Shown: positions 1 to 11,640, counted from the stretch's first letter. The stretch: DNA of 64,000 nt from CAYXZL01 sp964469925 (GCA_964469925.1 CAYXZL010000001.1:1-64000); one strand, 5' to 3'. A program made the numbers and translations. Notes: generated by a model from the sequence alone, not told the origin.

Positions 1-202
1 CAAAAAAAGTTAAAGAAGTGGACAGCAACAAAGACAATCATGAGTCAAAAGAACCGATTGCATCACACAAATAATCAAGAAAAGAGTAGCGAACACCAAA
101 AGTAGTCGCTATATTATGAGGTTTCCAAACACAGAAATAGTCTCAAAAATCGTAATAAGGAACAAAAGCAGCAAGGCGATAGTCCTCAGACCAAATAGAC
201 AT
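1..202 (-). CDS. Partial hypothetical gene downstream of secF (runs off the window)
   Basis: The frame opens with an ATG directly abutting the secF stop (TAA then ATG, no spacer), so it is very likely translated from the same mRNA. The 67 visible codons include four TGA codons read as Gly. The N-terminus (MSIWSEDYRLAAFVPYYDFG) is not a signal peptide; further on it becomes strongly hydrophobic and aromatic, suggesting a membrane segment. I do not recognise the family. SecF is usually followed by other translocation or unrelated genes, so context gives no firm role. Confidence 0.5.
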
Positions 203-1189
203 TTACAAAGATGTATTATCGTAGGAATCAGGCAATTTTTTGTATTCCTTAAAAAAAGATCACATCAAAACATAAGTCAAAGGAGCAGCCACAAATATCG
301 AAGAAAAGGTACCAGACAAAATACCAAATCAAATAGTAAAAGCAAAATGTTGAATAACTCCACTACCAAAAACATACATAGCAATTACCACCAAAAGTGT
401 AGAAAATGATGTACCCAAAGACCTCCTCATGGTTTGCCACATACTCACATCAATAATCTTTCCCATAAGTAATCACTTTTTCGTCATATGAGACTGATGC
501 TTAAGGGTGTTTTCCCTCACCCTATCCATGATAATAATAGTATCGTTAATACTATAACCAATTGTAGTTAGGATTGCTATAATAAAGATCGTATCTATCT
601 GAACAGTTTGATTCAGAGACATCAAAAGTCAATAAGCACCAGCAGGTATGCTGACATCAAAAAGCATTGTGACAATAGTAACAACAGCAAGCACAACAGG
701 AGATATAACACTCCTAATGGTAGCAAAAGAAAAAATCATATAAACAGCCATAAGGATAATCCCAACAATCAACGCATTGCGAGCAGATTTCTTCATATAA
801 TCACCAATACTAGGACCAATAATCGACAACGACTTAATGCCGGCTTCAGATACAACACTTTTGTTCAAAAGAGTGGTTTGTAAAACATTAGTCAAAACTG
901 CCACTTCATCATCAGTACCCAAACGAGTTTTTATAAGCACCTCAGCATCTCAATCTTTTTCTCAAACCACAACAGTATAGTCACCTTTTGTCATATCACG
1001 CATCACACTATCAATCACATCATAGACGGTCGCATCATCAGACGCCGTATCCAAAACCAAAGAAACTCATCAAGTAAACTCAATAGATCGCCTCATATTA
1101 GTCACGAACAAGATGATACAAGCAGCCATAAGAGAAAACCCAATAATCAACCACAAGAGAGATTTTTTAACGATAGAAAATGTTTTCAT
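203..1189 (-). CDS. secF: Protein translocase subunit SecF
   Basis: SecF is the RND-like partner of SecD that uses the proton gradient to help pull proteins through SecYEG. Here it is 328 residues, normal length. It starts MKTFSIVKKSLLWLIIGFSL, the first transmembrane helix, followed by a periplasmic part of about 130 residues and the conserved membrane block. The SecF signature reads YSINDTIIIMDRVREN (family usual: YSINDTIVIFDRVREN), then the MRRSLGTSFSTLLVVIAMYVFG helix region. Several Gly positions are TGA. SecD does not lie directly upstream; the two genes before it are small membrane proteins. No Shine-Dalgarno is seen before the ATG. Confidence 0.95.
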
Positions 1190-1280
1190 TGTTTCGAACA
1201 AAACATCAAAAATATAAAACGAGATCACGATTGCAGTATACTAGCGATACATGCTTATTTTGCAAATCATAGTAGAGGAT

Positions 1281-1652
1281 CTAGGCAGAATAATAATCAA
1301 AAAGTCAGGTAGCAATAATCCTTGGAGAAATAACATATGCAGTCCCATCACGTAACGTTATCTGTACAAGATTATTCCAAGACGTAATACAAAAAAAAGT
1401 GGGTCAGACACGAAAGACACCCAATCATTTAGCGTACAACAAAGGAGATTCATAAGAAAAAACGCCAACAATATCACTCTTCTTAAGTGAAATGGATCTT
1501 TTATTAGGAAGATACAATACGATAGTATCAGATGAGAATTCATAATATATCCTAGTCAAAACCCTCATAAGAGACCATCGCCATAGTCAACAAAAAACAA
1601 GCAAAAGCAATCGCCAAAAGGAAAAGCTAAAAAGAAAAAAATTAACTGACAT
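1281..1652 (-). CDS. Small membrane-anchored hypothetical protein
   Basis: 123 residues. An N-terminal hydrophobic segment (about residues 3-28, rich in Phe and Leu) is followed by a soluble domain of about 90 residues with beta-type patterning. The end of the domain (ITLRDGTAYVISPRIIATG) resembles the last strands of bacterial PH-like domains, but this is a weak resemblance. Two TGA codons and a TAG stop. It lies between another small membrane gene (1751-2209) and secF, all on the minus strand, so an operon is likely. Function unknown. Confidence 0.7.
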
Positions 1653-1750
1653 CAGAAAAACACATGAAAGAATGACAAAGAGTCACCTTACCAATCATGA
1701 CTTAAAACCAACACAACGATAAGCTTGCATAGTCAAAATACTCAAAAAAA

Positions 1751-2209
1751 CTAAAGCTGTATTTTCCTACTAAACTTTTCGCTAAAACTTTGACGATAAG
1801 ACTCCAGCATCGGAATATAATTACTGATGGCAACAACAGCGTCTTTCACAACAGACAACTCATCACCAAAACTATAAATACGATAATGATGGTCCGTAAC
1901 GAAAACAATGTTTTTGACACGTCCAGTATCTTTATAGACCTCCAACACAAAACCACGAAAACTCGACCAAGGATAATTAGTATCTCACACACGAAGGTAA
2001 TCCTTCGTGATCTCCATAGGAATCAATTGCATATGGACGGTCTGATAAAACAGATATCCACCAAGGAAAAAAAACATAACGATAACTCATGACCGATTCT
2101 GAAACAGCAAAGATAAAACTACAATAAGAGCAAAAACAGTACCAAAAAAAACGTACCACCATTTTGACCTATCGTACTTTTCCCCATTATATACCTTCAC
2201 GACAGTCAT
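1751..2209 (-). CDS. Two-TM hypothetical membrane protein
   Basis: 152 residues. Starts MTVVKVYNGEKYDRSKWWYV, then two transmembrane helices (about residues 19-35 and 42-58, VFFGTVFALIVVLSLLF and VIVMFFFLGGYLFY) separated by a short loop containing a TGA-encoded Gly. The C-terminal 90 residues are soluble and include VFVTDHHYRIYSFGDELSVV and a helical tail. The layout (helical hairpin followed by a small beta-rich domain) is like that of the gene at 50155-50781, and may be a PH-like domain protein; I cannot confirm this. First gene of the probable operon leading to secF. Confidence 0.7.
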
Positions 2210-2301
2210 AATCACAAAAAGAACCAAGTAAAAAACGTTACACGAAAACTATACAAAACCATAAGAAACATGCAACACACAAAAGCACACAGACCAAGAG
2301 A

Positions 2302-2329
2302 TTGACTTTGCGAGCATAATATATATTAT
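2302..2329 (+). promoter_or_regulatory. Sigma70-type promoter of the tmRNA gene
   Basis: A -35 box TTGACT (2302-2307) and a -10 box TATTAT (2324-2329) are separated by 16 bases. The predicted start of transcription falls at about 2337-2338, exactly where the tmRNA acceptor stem begins. Confidence 0.7.
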
Positions 2330-2337
2330 GCCAAGAA

Positions 2338-2731
2338 GGGGATGTACTGGTTTCGATGGAAGTACATCATGGTCTTGAGCAGCCACTACACGACGAACGT
2401 ACCGTGTTTAAATCCAATCGTTCAACAAAAACATGCAAAAAACCTAAGACTCAGTGCCTTCAGGTATTCTATGGCAACAGCCTAGACGCCTGTACACCGT
2501 CTATAAACCAACGCGACTATAGGTCGCTCCATCGGTTCCCACCCTGAGCAATCAGGTCCTGCTCCGAGCCAAAAGCAGTACAACTATCATAGCTGTTGAA
2601 TAAAAAGTAGTAGGTTGTCCATTGCCTCATTACTCTCCTTTTCAAGCTAAAACAGGTGTAACAATGCTACTATGGTGGTAGAAACTCAAGTTCATGGCTT
2701 TCAGACACGGGTTCAACTCCCGTCATCTCCA
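2338..2731 (+). ncRNA. ssrA: tmRNA (ssrA)
   Basis: Transfer-messenger RNA rescues stalled ribosomes and tags the nascent peptide. The 5' end GGGGATG pairs with CATCTCC at 2724-2730, leaving discriminator A2731; the T arm (GGGTTCAACTCCC) directly precedes it. CCA is not encoded. The start ACTGGTTTCGATGGAAG is the usual tmRNA 5' signature. The best tag frame begins with resume codon GCA at 2435 and reads AKNLRLSAFRYSMATA before a TAG stop at 2483-2485. This is longer and ends in ATA rather than the common ALAA, but the hydrophobic C-terminus fits a degradation tag. Tag frame is inference; the RNA identity is firm. Confidence 0.93.
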
Positions 2732-2740
2732 AAAAGACCT

Positions 2741-2768
2741 AAAGAGAGGCAAAAGTAGCTCTTTTTTT
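2741..2768 (+). terminator. Intrinsic terminator after tmRNA
   Basis: Stem AAAGAG (2741-2746) with CTCTTT (2759-2764), followed by a T run, ten bases after the tmRNA 3' end. Confidence 0.65.
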
Positions 2769-2855
2769 GTTTGTGTTCAAAAGCGTTGAGCGTATTGACT
2801 TACAAAAGATAATATATACAGTAAAAAGATACAATAATATTAAAAAGCTTACCGT

Positions 2856-3050
2856 ATGAAAAAGTATCTCTATTTTTATTTCGTAAAAAGAAACACAACC
2901 CTAACCCTTGGGTCTGATTGGACAACAGGAATCGATTTTGACGACAAAAACAAAACAAGCTTCCACTATAGTTGGCTTGAGGTCATGATTCTGCGAGTGA
3001 TACCGTTCATTCCAATAGGAATAGCAATATGGTACTTCTCAAAAGGGTAA
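2856..3050 (+). CDS. Small hypothetical protein with C-terminal TM helix
   Basis: 64 residues, ending in TAA. It opens MKKYLYFYFVKRNTTLTLGS and closes with a hydrophobic helix VIPFIPIGIAIWYFSKG preceded by a soluble loop containing DFDDKNK. No family recognised. It precedes the next small gene by only 12 bases, so the two are probably co-transcribed. No Shine-Dalgarno. Confidence 0.55.
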   Translation: MKKYLYFYFVKRNTTLTLGSDWTTGIDFDDKNKTSFHYSWLEVMILRVIPFIPIGIAIWYFSKG

Positions 3051-3062
3051 AAAGTACAAAAA

Positions 3063-3404
3063 ATGCAATTAGTCATCCTTGTTACAGCCAACACCCTAAC
3101 CGTACAATACGGCCAAAGGACAAACAACAAAACACAACAAGATTACAACGGACAATTCAACTTCGGCTATAGCGGTGGAGGTCCTCAAAATCTTGTAGTA
3201 GCTCTTATGGAAGTTTTACACGAGAAAGTAATCGCCGAAATAGAACCACGAGGCAAAGGATATGGTGCAAAGCCAGGGTATGATTTCATTGAAAAATTAG
3301 TCATATCAGGAGGTTGGGAAAAGCCACTTAAAGATGAGGTCTGCGGAGTTATAGGATTAAATGTCTCCCCATACTTAATGGAAACGTTCTCGTTTTTAAA
3401 ATAA
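3063..3404 (+). CDS. Hypothetical protein (113 aa)
   Basis: 113 residues, soluble, no signal peptide or transmembrane helix after the N-terminus. Contains a Gly-rich stretch (FGYSGGGPQNLVVALMEVL) and EPRGKGYGAKPGYDFIEKL. No TGA codons and no family recognised. A GC-rich hairpin follows 33 bases after the stop and may terminate the two-gene unit. Confidence 0.6.
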   Translation: MQLVILVTANTLTVQYGQRTNNKTQQDYNGQFNFGYSGGGPQNLVVALMEVLHEKVIAEIEPRGKGYGAKPGYDFIEKLVISGGWEKPLKDEVCGVIGLNVSPYLMETFSFLK

Positions 3405-3436
3405 AGGGCAAACGAAAAATCAACACTATGGATTAT

Positions 3437-3458
3437 GGGGCGGGTTATTACTCGCCCC
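3437..3458. terminator. GC-rich hairpin between convergent genes
   Basis: An 8-bp stem, GGGGCGGG (3437-3444) with CTCGCCCC (3451-3458), loop TTATTA. It lies between the + gene ending at 3404 and the minus Nudix gene ending at 3501. There is no strong T run on either side, so it may be a terminator or an mRNA 3'-end structure. Confidence 0.45.
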
Positions 3459-3500
3459 TCACCAAAAACCGAAAAATGCTTTTTAAAATCATCTCTACTA

Positions 3501-3929
3501 TTACATAGATCTATGTTGCTTTATTTTCATTTCCCCCACAACAGCAGAAACATTTTCAAAAACACTAATATTAGCAATTGTTTCAACATTAAAAAAGCCA
3601 ATCTCAACACATTCGTCGGATATCTTGAAATTAAGATTCTCTACTCTAACTTCATAGCAGACATTAGCTATCCAAGGTCTCTTTTGGCTGTGAGGCTTTT
3701 CAGCAGTAACAAAAAAACTAGGTGTAGCAGCAATCCAAACAACACGTAATCCCATCTCCTCTAATAATTCTCTTCTAATACATGTGGCAGCGTGCTCTCA
3801 CCAATCCAAACCACCTCCTGGCAAATCCCACATTCAATTATCTTCTTTACACATAAGGAAATCTCATTTTTCATTGCGAATAATAGCTTTCGCACTAACT
3901 CTATACCACGGACTTGTCACCTCTAACAT
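3501..3929 (-). CDS. Nudix hydrolase
   Basis: Nudix enzymes hydrolyse nucleoside diphosphates linked to another group, often damaged or signalling nucleotides. At 142 residues this is a single-domain member. The Nudix box (G-x5-E-x7-R-E-U-x-E-E-x-G-U) is complete at about residues 39-61: GGLDWGEHAATCIRRELLEE then MGL, with the second Gly of DWGE encoded by TGA. Upstream IIRNEKGDFLMCKEDNGMW also uses TGA for two conserved glycines. Substrate cannot be told. Start ATG at 3929 gives MLEVTSPWYRVSAKA, a typical Nudix opening. Confidence 0.92.
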
Positions 3930-4048
3930 AAAACAAACCCTAACAGAATAAATACCACTTTCTAAAAACAAAGAAAACTAGAGGCTTATACACATTATCA
4001 GTTTTAGCGTTGCGTCTTAAGTAGATGTCCCACTTCTTTGAGGTTTAT

Positions 4049-6085
4049 TTACTGTTGATTAGATCTCTGTAACATCAGCATCGCTCGAGCTCTTTTGAGA
4101 GGATCAAAAAGATCAGAAGTAACCTTAATAATACCCGAATCTTGCAAGGCCTTAACATGTTGACAGTACCAACAACTATCAGTGGTATTGTGAGTATTAC
4201 CATAGAGCACTCTAGAAAGAATTGTAGCAAATTGTGCCTTATCAATAAGGCCATTAGGATTAAAAGCAATGTCAGGTGTGCCGTCTGAACGAAGACCCAT
4301 AATACCAAGTTGGCATGCTAAAATAGCAAAAGACTTCATTTCCTCATTCTCATTTATCATATCACTAAAGTCACAGGTTTTTGATAAATCAGGCGAATGA
4401 CCAAGAACTTGCATACTATAGTTACTCATCATTTTAGCTGCATGTTTCCTAATAAGAACACCATCCATATCCGCCTCCTGACAACTAGGCATAGTCGTAA
4501 TATCATAGCTATGAGCAAAATCATAAGCGAGTTGGTATTCAGGATCTGTGCATTGTTTGCTATCACTTCCCAAATCATCTTCTAAAGATGAATCATTAAG
4601 ATTGTTAAATATGACAGTGTTCTCAGAAGAGCCGGTATTAGCACCACTCGTGTTTTGATAAAAAGTAGTAAGATAAGATCATCAACCTCAACCACCTCAT
4701 CCGCCCCCCGCACCTACAGTAGTAGGATAGGTACAGCTACCATCATCATTAAGAGCGCTAGAATTATAATTTTCTGCATTTGAATCGATACAGCCAGGCA
4801 CCCAAAGAGATGCTCCAGTAAGTGTTTCACAAACAGTACTTGCACCATAAATAGAACAGAGTGTAAAAGTATAAGTAGTTTGTGAACTCAGCCCCGTAGC
4901 AGTATAACTACTGGCTCCAGAAATAAGCATCACGTTGCCAATACTATTAGGGGTCCAACTCAAGGAATAACCGCTCAAACCAGCTATATAGCTGTAGTCA
5001 TTCGTATTCCAAGCAAGAGCAATAGTAGCATTCCCACTAGTGGCACCAAGGTCAACGACAGGACAAAGCTGGCGACTAGTTCGATTACTGTCTGTTGCAT
5101 TAAGGAAAGCCAACAAGTTGGCATTTGTGATGTCACAAAAACGATTATAATCATAGTTACCAGTAACAATCTGTGTATACTCTCCTGAGTTAGCAATAGT
5201 AAGAGTTTGTAGTCATGTATTTTGATCAATAAGCATTTCTCTAAGTCAGGTATTATTACTAATATCTAAAGAACTCAGTAGGTTATGGCTCAGATAAAGA
5301 TATTGAAGGCTATGGTTCTGTGAGAGGTTTATTCAAGTAAAGAAAGCACTATTAAGGTTAAGAACAGACAATACAGTATTGTTAGTAAGATCTAATGTAG
5401 AAATGGGGTTATTATTTATGGCTAAATCTGTCAATCCAGGAAAAATAGAAGCATCAAAAGACGTAAAATCGTTTGTACCCAAGTCTATGTAAGTAAGTCC
5501 CGTGTTATTAGATAAATCTAATCATGTAAGATTCGTATTAACTACATTCATACTTTGCAAATTAGTGTTATGAGAAAGGTCCAACGTGTAAATATTTGTG
5601 TTGGGCAACCAAAGAGAAGTTAGTAATGTGTTATCCGATAAATTAATTCCAGTCAAATTATTTGATGAAAGTTCAATACTAGTCAACCAATACATATTAT
5701 TAAGACCTGAGATAATATTTCCTACCAAATTATTATTAAAAAGCTGTATTCTGACAATATGTCCTGTATCGATAACAAACCCATAACCAAAACCTCCTCA
5801 CCAACCAACCCAAGTTGCCAAGTTGGTTGAAGAAAACCATTGCCCATTTTGCGTCCAATTGTCTCCATTAGTTTCTTGGTAAAGATAGGCTAACGATACA
5901 CATTCATCATAAAAAGCCCCTGTCACCTCTTCATTAAGACCATCACCAACATGAATAAAGTTAAGGTTTCAACTATTGGTTCCACACCATGCAATATTGG
6001 TATCAAGATCGGCATGAGCTAATCAGAAAAAAGAAAGAACAATAGCTAGAAAAAACAAAACATAACGCTTGACTTGGGAAAGCAT
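4049..6085 (-). CDS. Secreted leucine-rich-repeat surface protein with C-terminal SLH-like region
   Basis: 678 residues, likely anchored outside the cell and involved in adhesion. Order: signal peptide (residues 1-24, LSFFGLAHA before the cleavage point); a domain with NGDNWTQNGQWFSS, which commonly precedes bacterial LRRs; short LRR units from about 105 to 290 with the pattern L-x-x-L-x-L-S-x-N-x-L (SIELSSNNLTGINLSDNTLL); a fibronectin-like segment (about 340-420); a calcium-type motif GCIDSNAENYNSSALNDDGS; a Gly-rich linker with several TGA codons; and a C-terminal region (about 505-678) with SLH-like NGLIDKAQFATILSRVLYG. TAA stop. It is transcribed divergently from the giant surface gene at 6487. 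Domain limits are by eye. Confidence 0.85.
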
Positions 6086-6486
6086 GAAAAAAACAAAAAT
6101 AAAAACAATGAGACATTCCACTATATAAAGACCTAAACGTGAAAATCAAATTACCTAAACATCGAAAACACGCTTAGATGGTACAATCAATATGAATAGA
6201 AAAGAAAAAATGACCTTTTGTATTTACTTTTCCACATTACATCTATTATCCATTAAAGTAACAACTGAGGAAATTGTTTAATAACCTCATAAATAACTCC
6301 ATCCATCTAGGTCTGTCTGCATTCAACGGCCTCTACTGTTATAATTCCAGTATCAAACGATAAAGTACAAGAGAACACAAAGACCACAACCAACCCGAAG
6401 CATTTTTTGCAAAATCAAATAAATAGATGTAGAATTGTCAAGTGTTTAAATTGCAACATTCTCATTGCAACTGTTTTATCAAATTC
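6086..6486. other. Intergenic region between two divergent surface-protein genes
   Basis: About 400 bases without a gene. It must hold promoters for both the LRR gene (minus) and the giant esterase gene (plus). A TATAAT-like element lies near 6340-6346 and a TATATA element faces the LRR gene near 6120. No repeats or RNA gene seen. Confidence 0.4.
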
Positions 6487-9400
6487 ATGACCATGAAACG
6501 TGTCCACAAATTTATAGCCAAAAATCACCGATGGGCTATAGCAATACTAGCAATAGGGATAGGTTGATCTCTCCTTGTAGCAAGCGGTTTGCAAAAACAA
6601 AAAGACCAAGCAAGTATGCAACAGGTCTATAAAACCCAAACAGCATCTGCTGCGACCCTACCATCCAGTAACGGCGATGGCATCAACTATGAACTATACA
6701 AAATCCTAAAGTTACCAAACGGAAGACGAACAAGATCAATACCGAGTATGCCTGGATCGGAAACAGAACTCATCAAAAAAGGACAGAGTCCTAAAATAGA
6801 TCTTTCTCAAAGCACACTACAAGATCACATAGCAATGCGTTTCGAAGGATATATTGTGATGCCACAAAACGGTGAATATACATTTCTACTCTATTCAGAC
6901 GCATGATCAAAAATGCGGATAGATGGAGAGTTAGTAGTAAATAACGACGGCGTCCACAATGCAAGAAGAAGATCAAGCTCAAAGATACAACTTCAACAAG
7001 GAGTTCATAGCATCAAGGTTGAATATTTCGAGCTAAAAGACAATCAAATGTTAAAGGCATATCGAAAAGGACCTCAGTTTTTCCGGGAAGAAATACCTAC
7101 CACGGCACTATACACAACCAACCCAACATCAAATACCTGCAACCTTACAGTTAATGCTGGAGCAGATCAATCTGTAGAATTACCGGGGCAGACGCTCACA
7201 TTAGCAGGAAACGGAGACTGCATCAGTAATTATGTACGAAGTCAGGTGTCGGGACCAAATCAAGCAATCATTACATCACCAGCATCTGCAAACACAACAG
7301 TAACCGACCTCAATCCGTGAACATATGAGTTTAAACTTACCGTCACAGACAGCCAAGGAAATAGCAAAAGCGACACAGTACTGGTAGATGTAATCATGGT
7401 CATAGTAGATCCAGTACCACCAGAAGTAAATGCTGGTGACGATCAGCAAGTAACACTGCCTACAAACACAACGACAGTTCAGGGAACTATAATAAATGGA
7501 GATATACATACTACACAGCGAACACAACTCAAAGGACCAAATCAAGCAACAATCAACACACCAAATCAAATAAATACAACCATATCAAATCTTATAGACT
7601 GAATATATGTATTTCGTTTAACGGCTAGGGGTTCTTTCGGATCAGAGGCATATGATGATATACAAATCGCAGTAATAGGGTTTGCTGACACAGCCAATAT
7701 TCCACCCACCGTTGATGCAGGTCCAGATCAAATAACCCTCATGCCAGATAACGCAGTATTACTACAGGCAACAGCAAGTGATCAAGATGGAACAGTAGTC
7801 AAAACTGTACGAACAAAGGTAAGCTGATCAGACAATTACACGATCACCAACACAACAGCAACACAAACCAGTATAACAAGCTTAGAACCAGGAACCTACA
7901 TATTCCGTCTAACAGCAACCGACAACAAGTGAGCTGAAGGATATGACGACGTGGCAGTGACAGTAAATATGGTATTTATCGACCCACTACCACCAACAGT
8001 AAACGCATGAGACGATCAGTCAATAACATTACCAAACTCTACGACAACATTACAGGGTAGTGCAAGCGACAACACAAATAGCCCAGTAGCAGTAACACGG
8101 ACAAAGATGTCGGGACCAGCAACCTACAACATTACAAATCCAAATAGTGCACAAACAACAGTTACAAATCTAACAACAGCAGGGACATATATATTCCGTC
8201 TAACTGCTACCTCCAACCTAACACCATCACCAATATATGATGATGTACAAATTACAGTTAATCCCGAAACAATAACACCTCCACCCACAAATACCTTTAC
8301 ACCTACCTACTACGTATCACCTACAGGAGCAGGAAATGGAGCATCATCCAACTCTCCTATGAACCTCAAGCAAGCACTATCTATAGTAAAAGCAGGTGAA
8401 AGTATTTGACTCATGGATGGTATCTACAAGGGAGCAGATAATATGATCACTCCACCAAGTGGTAAGTCATGAACAGCGACAAAACCTATCACAATAAAAG
8501 CAATGAATGACGGTAAAGCCATAATCGATGGCGAATGAATAAACAACGCCGTCAGTTTAGCAGGAGGAAACAACCACTTTATACTAGAAGGTTTTGATGC
8601 AAAAAACGGTAATGGCGTAAGTATTGTGCTTGTGAAAGATAGCACGGGAAACACAATCAAACGTGTCGTAGCAACCAATCAATACCAAAATCAGATGGAA
8701 AATGCATTTCGTACATGGAACGCGACCGACACCGTTTTTGAAGACATTTCCGTCATCTGATATTTCAGAAAGGCTGTAAGTACGTCACAAAACTCAGATA
8801 GAATCACTATCAGGCGTGCTTTCGTCGACCGAAAGTGAAGCAGCTTAATGGGACCAAAACACACCTTTGCATTGGCATATAACAACGATAACACCATCTG
8901 TGAAAACTGCATCGCAACAATAGATAATCTCATGCCCACGACCTACGAACTACTAAACTCAAACAAAACACCATCTGGTCAACGATTTCAAAACAGTGAG
9001 ATACAACAACCAAATGATTGATTTGGTCATGATGGACAAGACGGAGGATATGTAGTAAAAAACGTAAAAATACTCTGATCCCTCTTTTTCCAACCAGGAA
9101 ACCAAAAATTTTGGCAAACAAGTTACAAGTATTGGGCGGCACCATTTACCGTAGAGATACCAAACTTTACACTAAAAGACAATATTTCTTTCATAGAACC
9201 TGGATTTCACACTAAAATGCGAAATGTTGCACTATCAAGCAATGGAGTAGTAACAAACTTGACGCAAATAGGATGAGAGCTTGGACACATTGGGGGATCA
9301 CGGACACAAACCAACAATTATAGTGCATCCAACTGCAATGCAGTACAGGGAGGGTATAGCATAGTAAATCCAAACCCAACCGTAACGCAGTGAAAAGGGG

Positions 9401-11613
9401 CCGTTATTATGAAACGTTACAAAAACGGAGTACTAACAAATGAAGATCTGTGGCCGCGACCAATGGACGCAAGAATCCAAGCAGCGGCAGCCAGAGACTG
9501 ATATAATTCATATAGTCTAACCGATAAGGTTTTCAGTCTCTGTGGATGAACCAAACCAAACTTTGGCTGATCACACGGAGCTCCAACCAATAGTAATCCA
9601 ACCGTTAATGCATGAGGAGATCAAGCAATTAAACTACCACTTGCATCAGCACTACTAACAGCAATAGCAAGCGATTCTGATGGGAACATAGTATCAACAC
9701 AATGGACTCAAATCTCAGGACCAACAAGTGCATCCATCACAAGTCCAACAAGTGTTATGACCATGATAGGATGACTAAACACAGTTGGTAATTATATATT
9801 CCGCGTAACAGTAACAGACAATAATGGAGCCACAGCATCAGACGAGGTACAAATCACCGTACAGGCTGCAGCGAACAACACCAACACGTCACCAACAGTC
9901 AATGCGTGACCAGATCAAACCATTACACTACCAACATCAAGCGTATCCATCAACGCGAATGCAAGTGATCCTGATGGCATGATAACAAGCATCTCTCGAT
10001 CAAAACTATCATGACCCAATACATATACTCTCGTAAATCCCAACACAACAAACGTAAGCATAACAAATCTCACCACAGCAGGAACCTACCTATTTCGTGT
10101 AACAGTAACAGACAACAATGGTGCAACAGCTCATGACGATGTGCAAGTCACTGTCAACGATAATACGCCTCCTCCTCCTAGTGGAGACTTGAACCAAATC
10201 ATTGCAACAGCAAAACAACGGTTAAGTGCTTCCCCTAGCCAACGTACAACACTAGAACCACAGCTAAAAGCACGAACAGACACCAATACAATAGATCAGA
10301 TCGTAGAAGCAGCAAGACCTAAAGGAACAGACACAAAAGTTGGTAAAGTATATAATCAAAAATTCACATTACCAAAATATGCAACAAAATACGCAGACCA
10401 GTGATTCCATGTTTCAGTCCCATCCAACTACAAACCAGACAAACCAACAGGAGTCATTTTCCGAATGGAATGAGGAGGTTCTCCAACAAACGGAGCGGAC
10501 TGATTAGTTATGGAAATGCGACACAATGAAGATTTTGACATGAATTATGAAGAAAACGGAAACACAAAATCTTATGTATTCCCCTCGGCAAAAGAAAAGT
10601 ATATTGTCATATCAGGAATAGCACCACGTGGCGAGCTAATGCAAGCCTACGGCATGCCCCCACTACATGCAAACCGCCGAGCTTGAAAACCAACACAACC
10701 CTACTTACGTGCAATGTACGAAGAGGTGTCACAACACTACAATCTTGATCCAAATGATGTACATCTCGCAGGATTCTCAATGGGATGAAATGGAGCTTAT
10801 TACGCATGAGTTAAGTTCGGCGATCGATTTGGGAAAATCATGGCATCTGCGTGAAGTATTCACATATTTGAACCAAAACTGTTTAAAAACAATTTATTTA
10901 CTATCATTCATGGGACACTCGATGCGTATTTCAATAGCACATCAGACTGTAGAAAACACTTCACTCCCATAGAGGGGGCAAGATTAGCATACAATTTACT
11001 CAAGGCAGTAAATCCTTTAACAGTGATGGCAGAATACCCAGGGCATCATGGGCGATGAGATGATCCAATAGCAGAAAATGCATGGACAGCCTTTGTAAAT
11101 AATCCGTTCAAAAGGAATCCCTACACTTCCGATGTATTTGCTATGAATCCAAGACTAGCATACATCCAAGGAAGTAACTACAATGTTACCTGGACTGACA
11201 CGGATCCAACACCCGACACATTGTGGGTATCCATCAACGAAGTTGGTAATGGAACCATACCATATACACAAGCAGTGACACAAGGTGATGGCGGATGTTC
11301 ATCCGCTACAGCATTCAACAACTGGTCAATTACACAAAGCACCACATCATTCAAATGATGACAAGCACAAGTAAACAACCTTGGAAATAATCATATATCC
11401 ATTACCAGCCAAAACGTCAAAAGTATGTCACTCAGATTACACCCAGCCAAAATGTGAATCAACACCACACAACCAGTAACAGTTACAGTAAATGGAAACA
11501 GTAACCAATACACATGTAACCCATCATTATTCACAGCCCTATCATACATAGACAAAAGACAAGACCGAGGATTGGTCTACCAATGTCAGATAGACATCAA
11601 CAACATACCCTAG
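6487..11613 (+). CDS. Giant multidomain surface protein: PA14, PKD x4, beta-helix, PKD x2, alpha/beta-hydrolase esterase
   Basis: 1708 residues; a second ATG six bases later is an equal start candidate. Order by eye: N-terminal TM or signal anchor (16-38); PA14-type carbohydrate-binding fold (about 85-200, FEGYIVMPQNGEYTFLLYSD); four PKD-like domains (about 217-595, each with VNAGDDQ and TYIFRLTATD); a pectate-lyase-type right-handed beta-helix (about 605-1025, opening YYVSPTGAGNGASSNSPMN); two more PKD domains (1030-1225); a PHB-depolymerase/feruloyl-esterase-like hydrolase (1300-1545) with nucleophile Ser1431 in GFSMGG, Asp1479 in GTLDAY and His1520/1521 in YPGHHG; and a C-terminal beta domain. 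Many TGA glycines, including both in SMGGNG. Probably binds and cuts or de-esterifies a polysaccharide; substrate unknown. TAG stop followed by a terminator. Confidence 0.9.
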
Positions 11614-11640
11614 CCATTACAGTAAAGTTACAAAATAGAA

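Noticed and set aside
2356..2547. 63-codon open frame inside tmRNA
   Set aside because: The RNA has paired ends and a tmRNA signature; this frame is not the tag frame and has no start context.
6487..11613. Many short frames suggesting a decayed pseudogene
   Set aside because: All breaks are TGA; read as Gly the protein is continuous for 1708 residues with intact domains.
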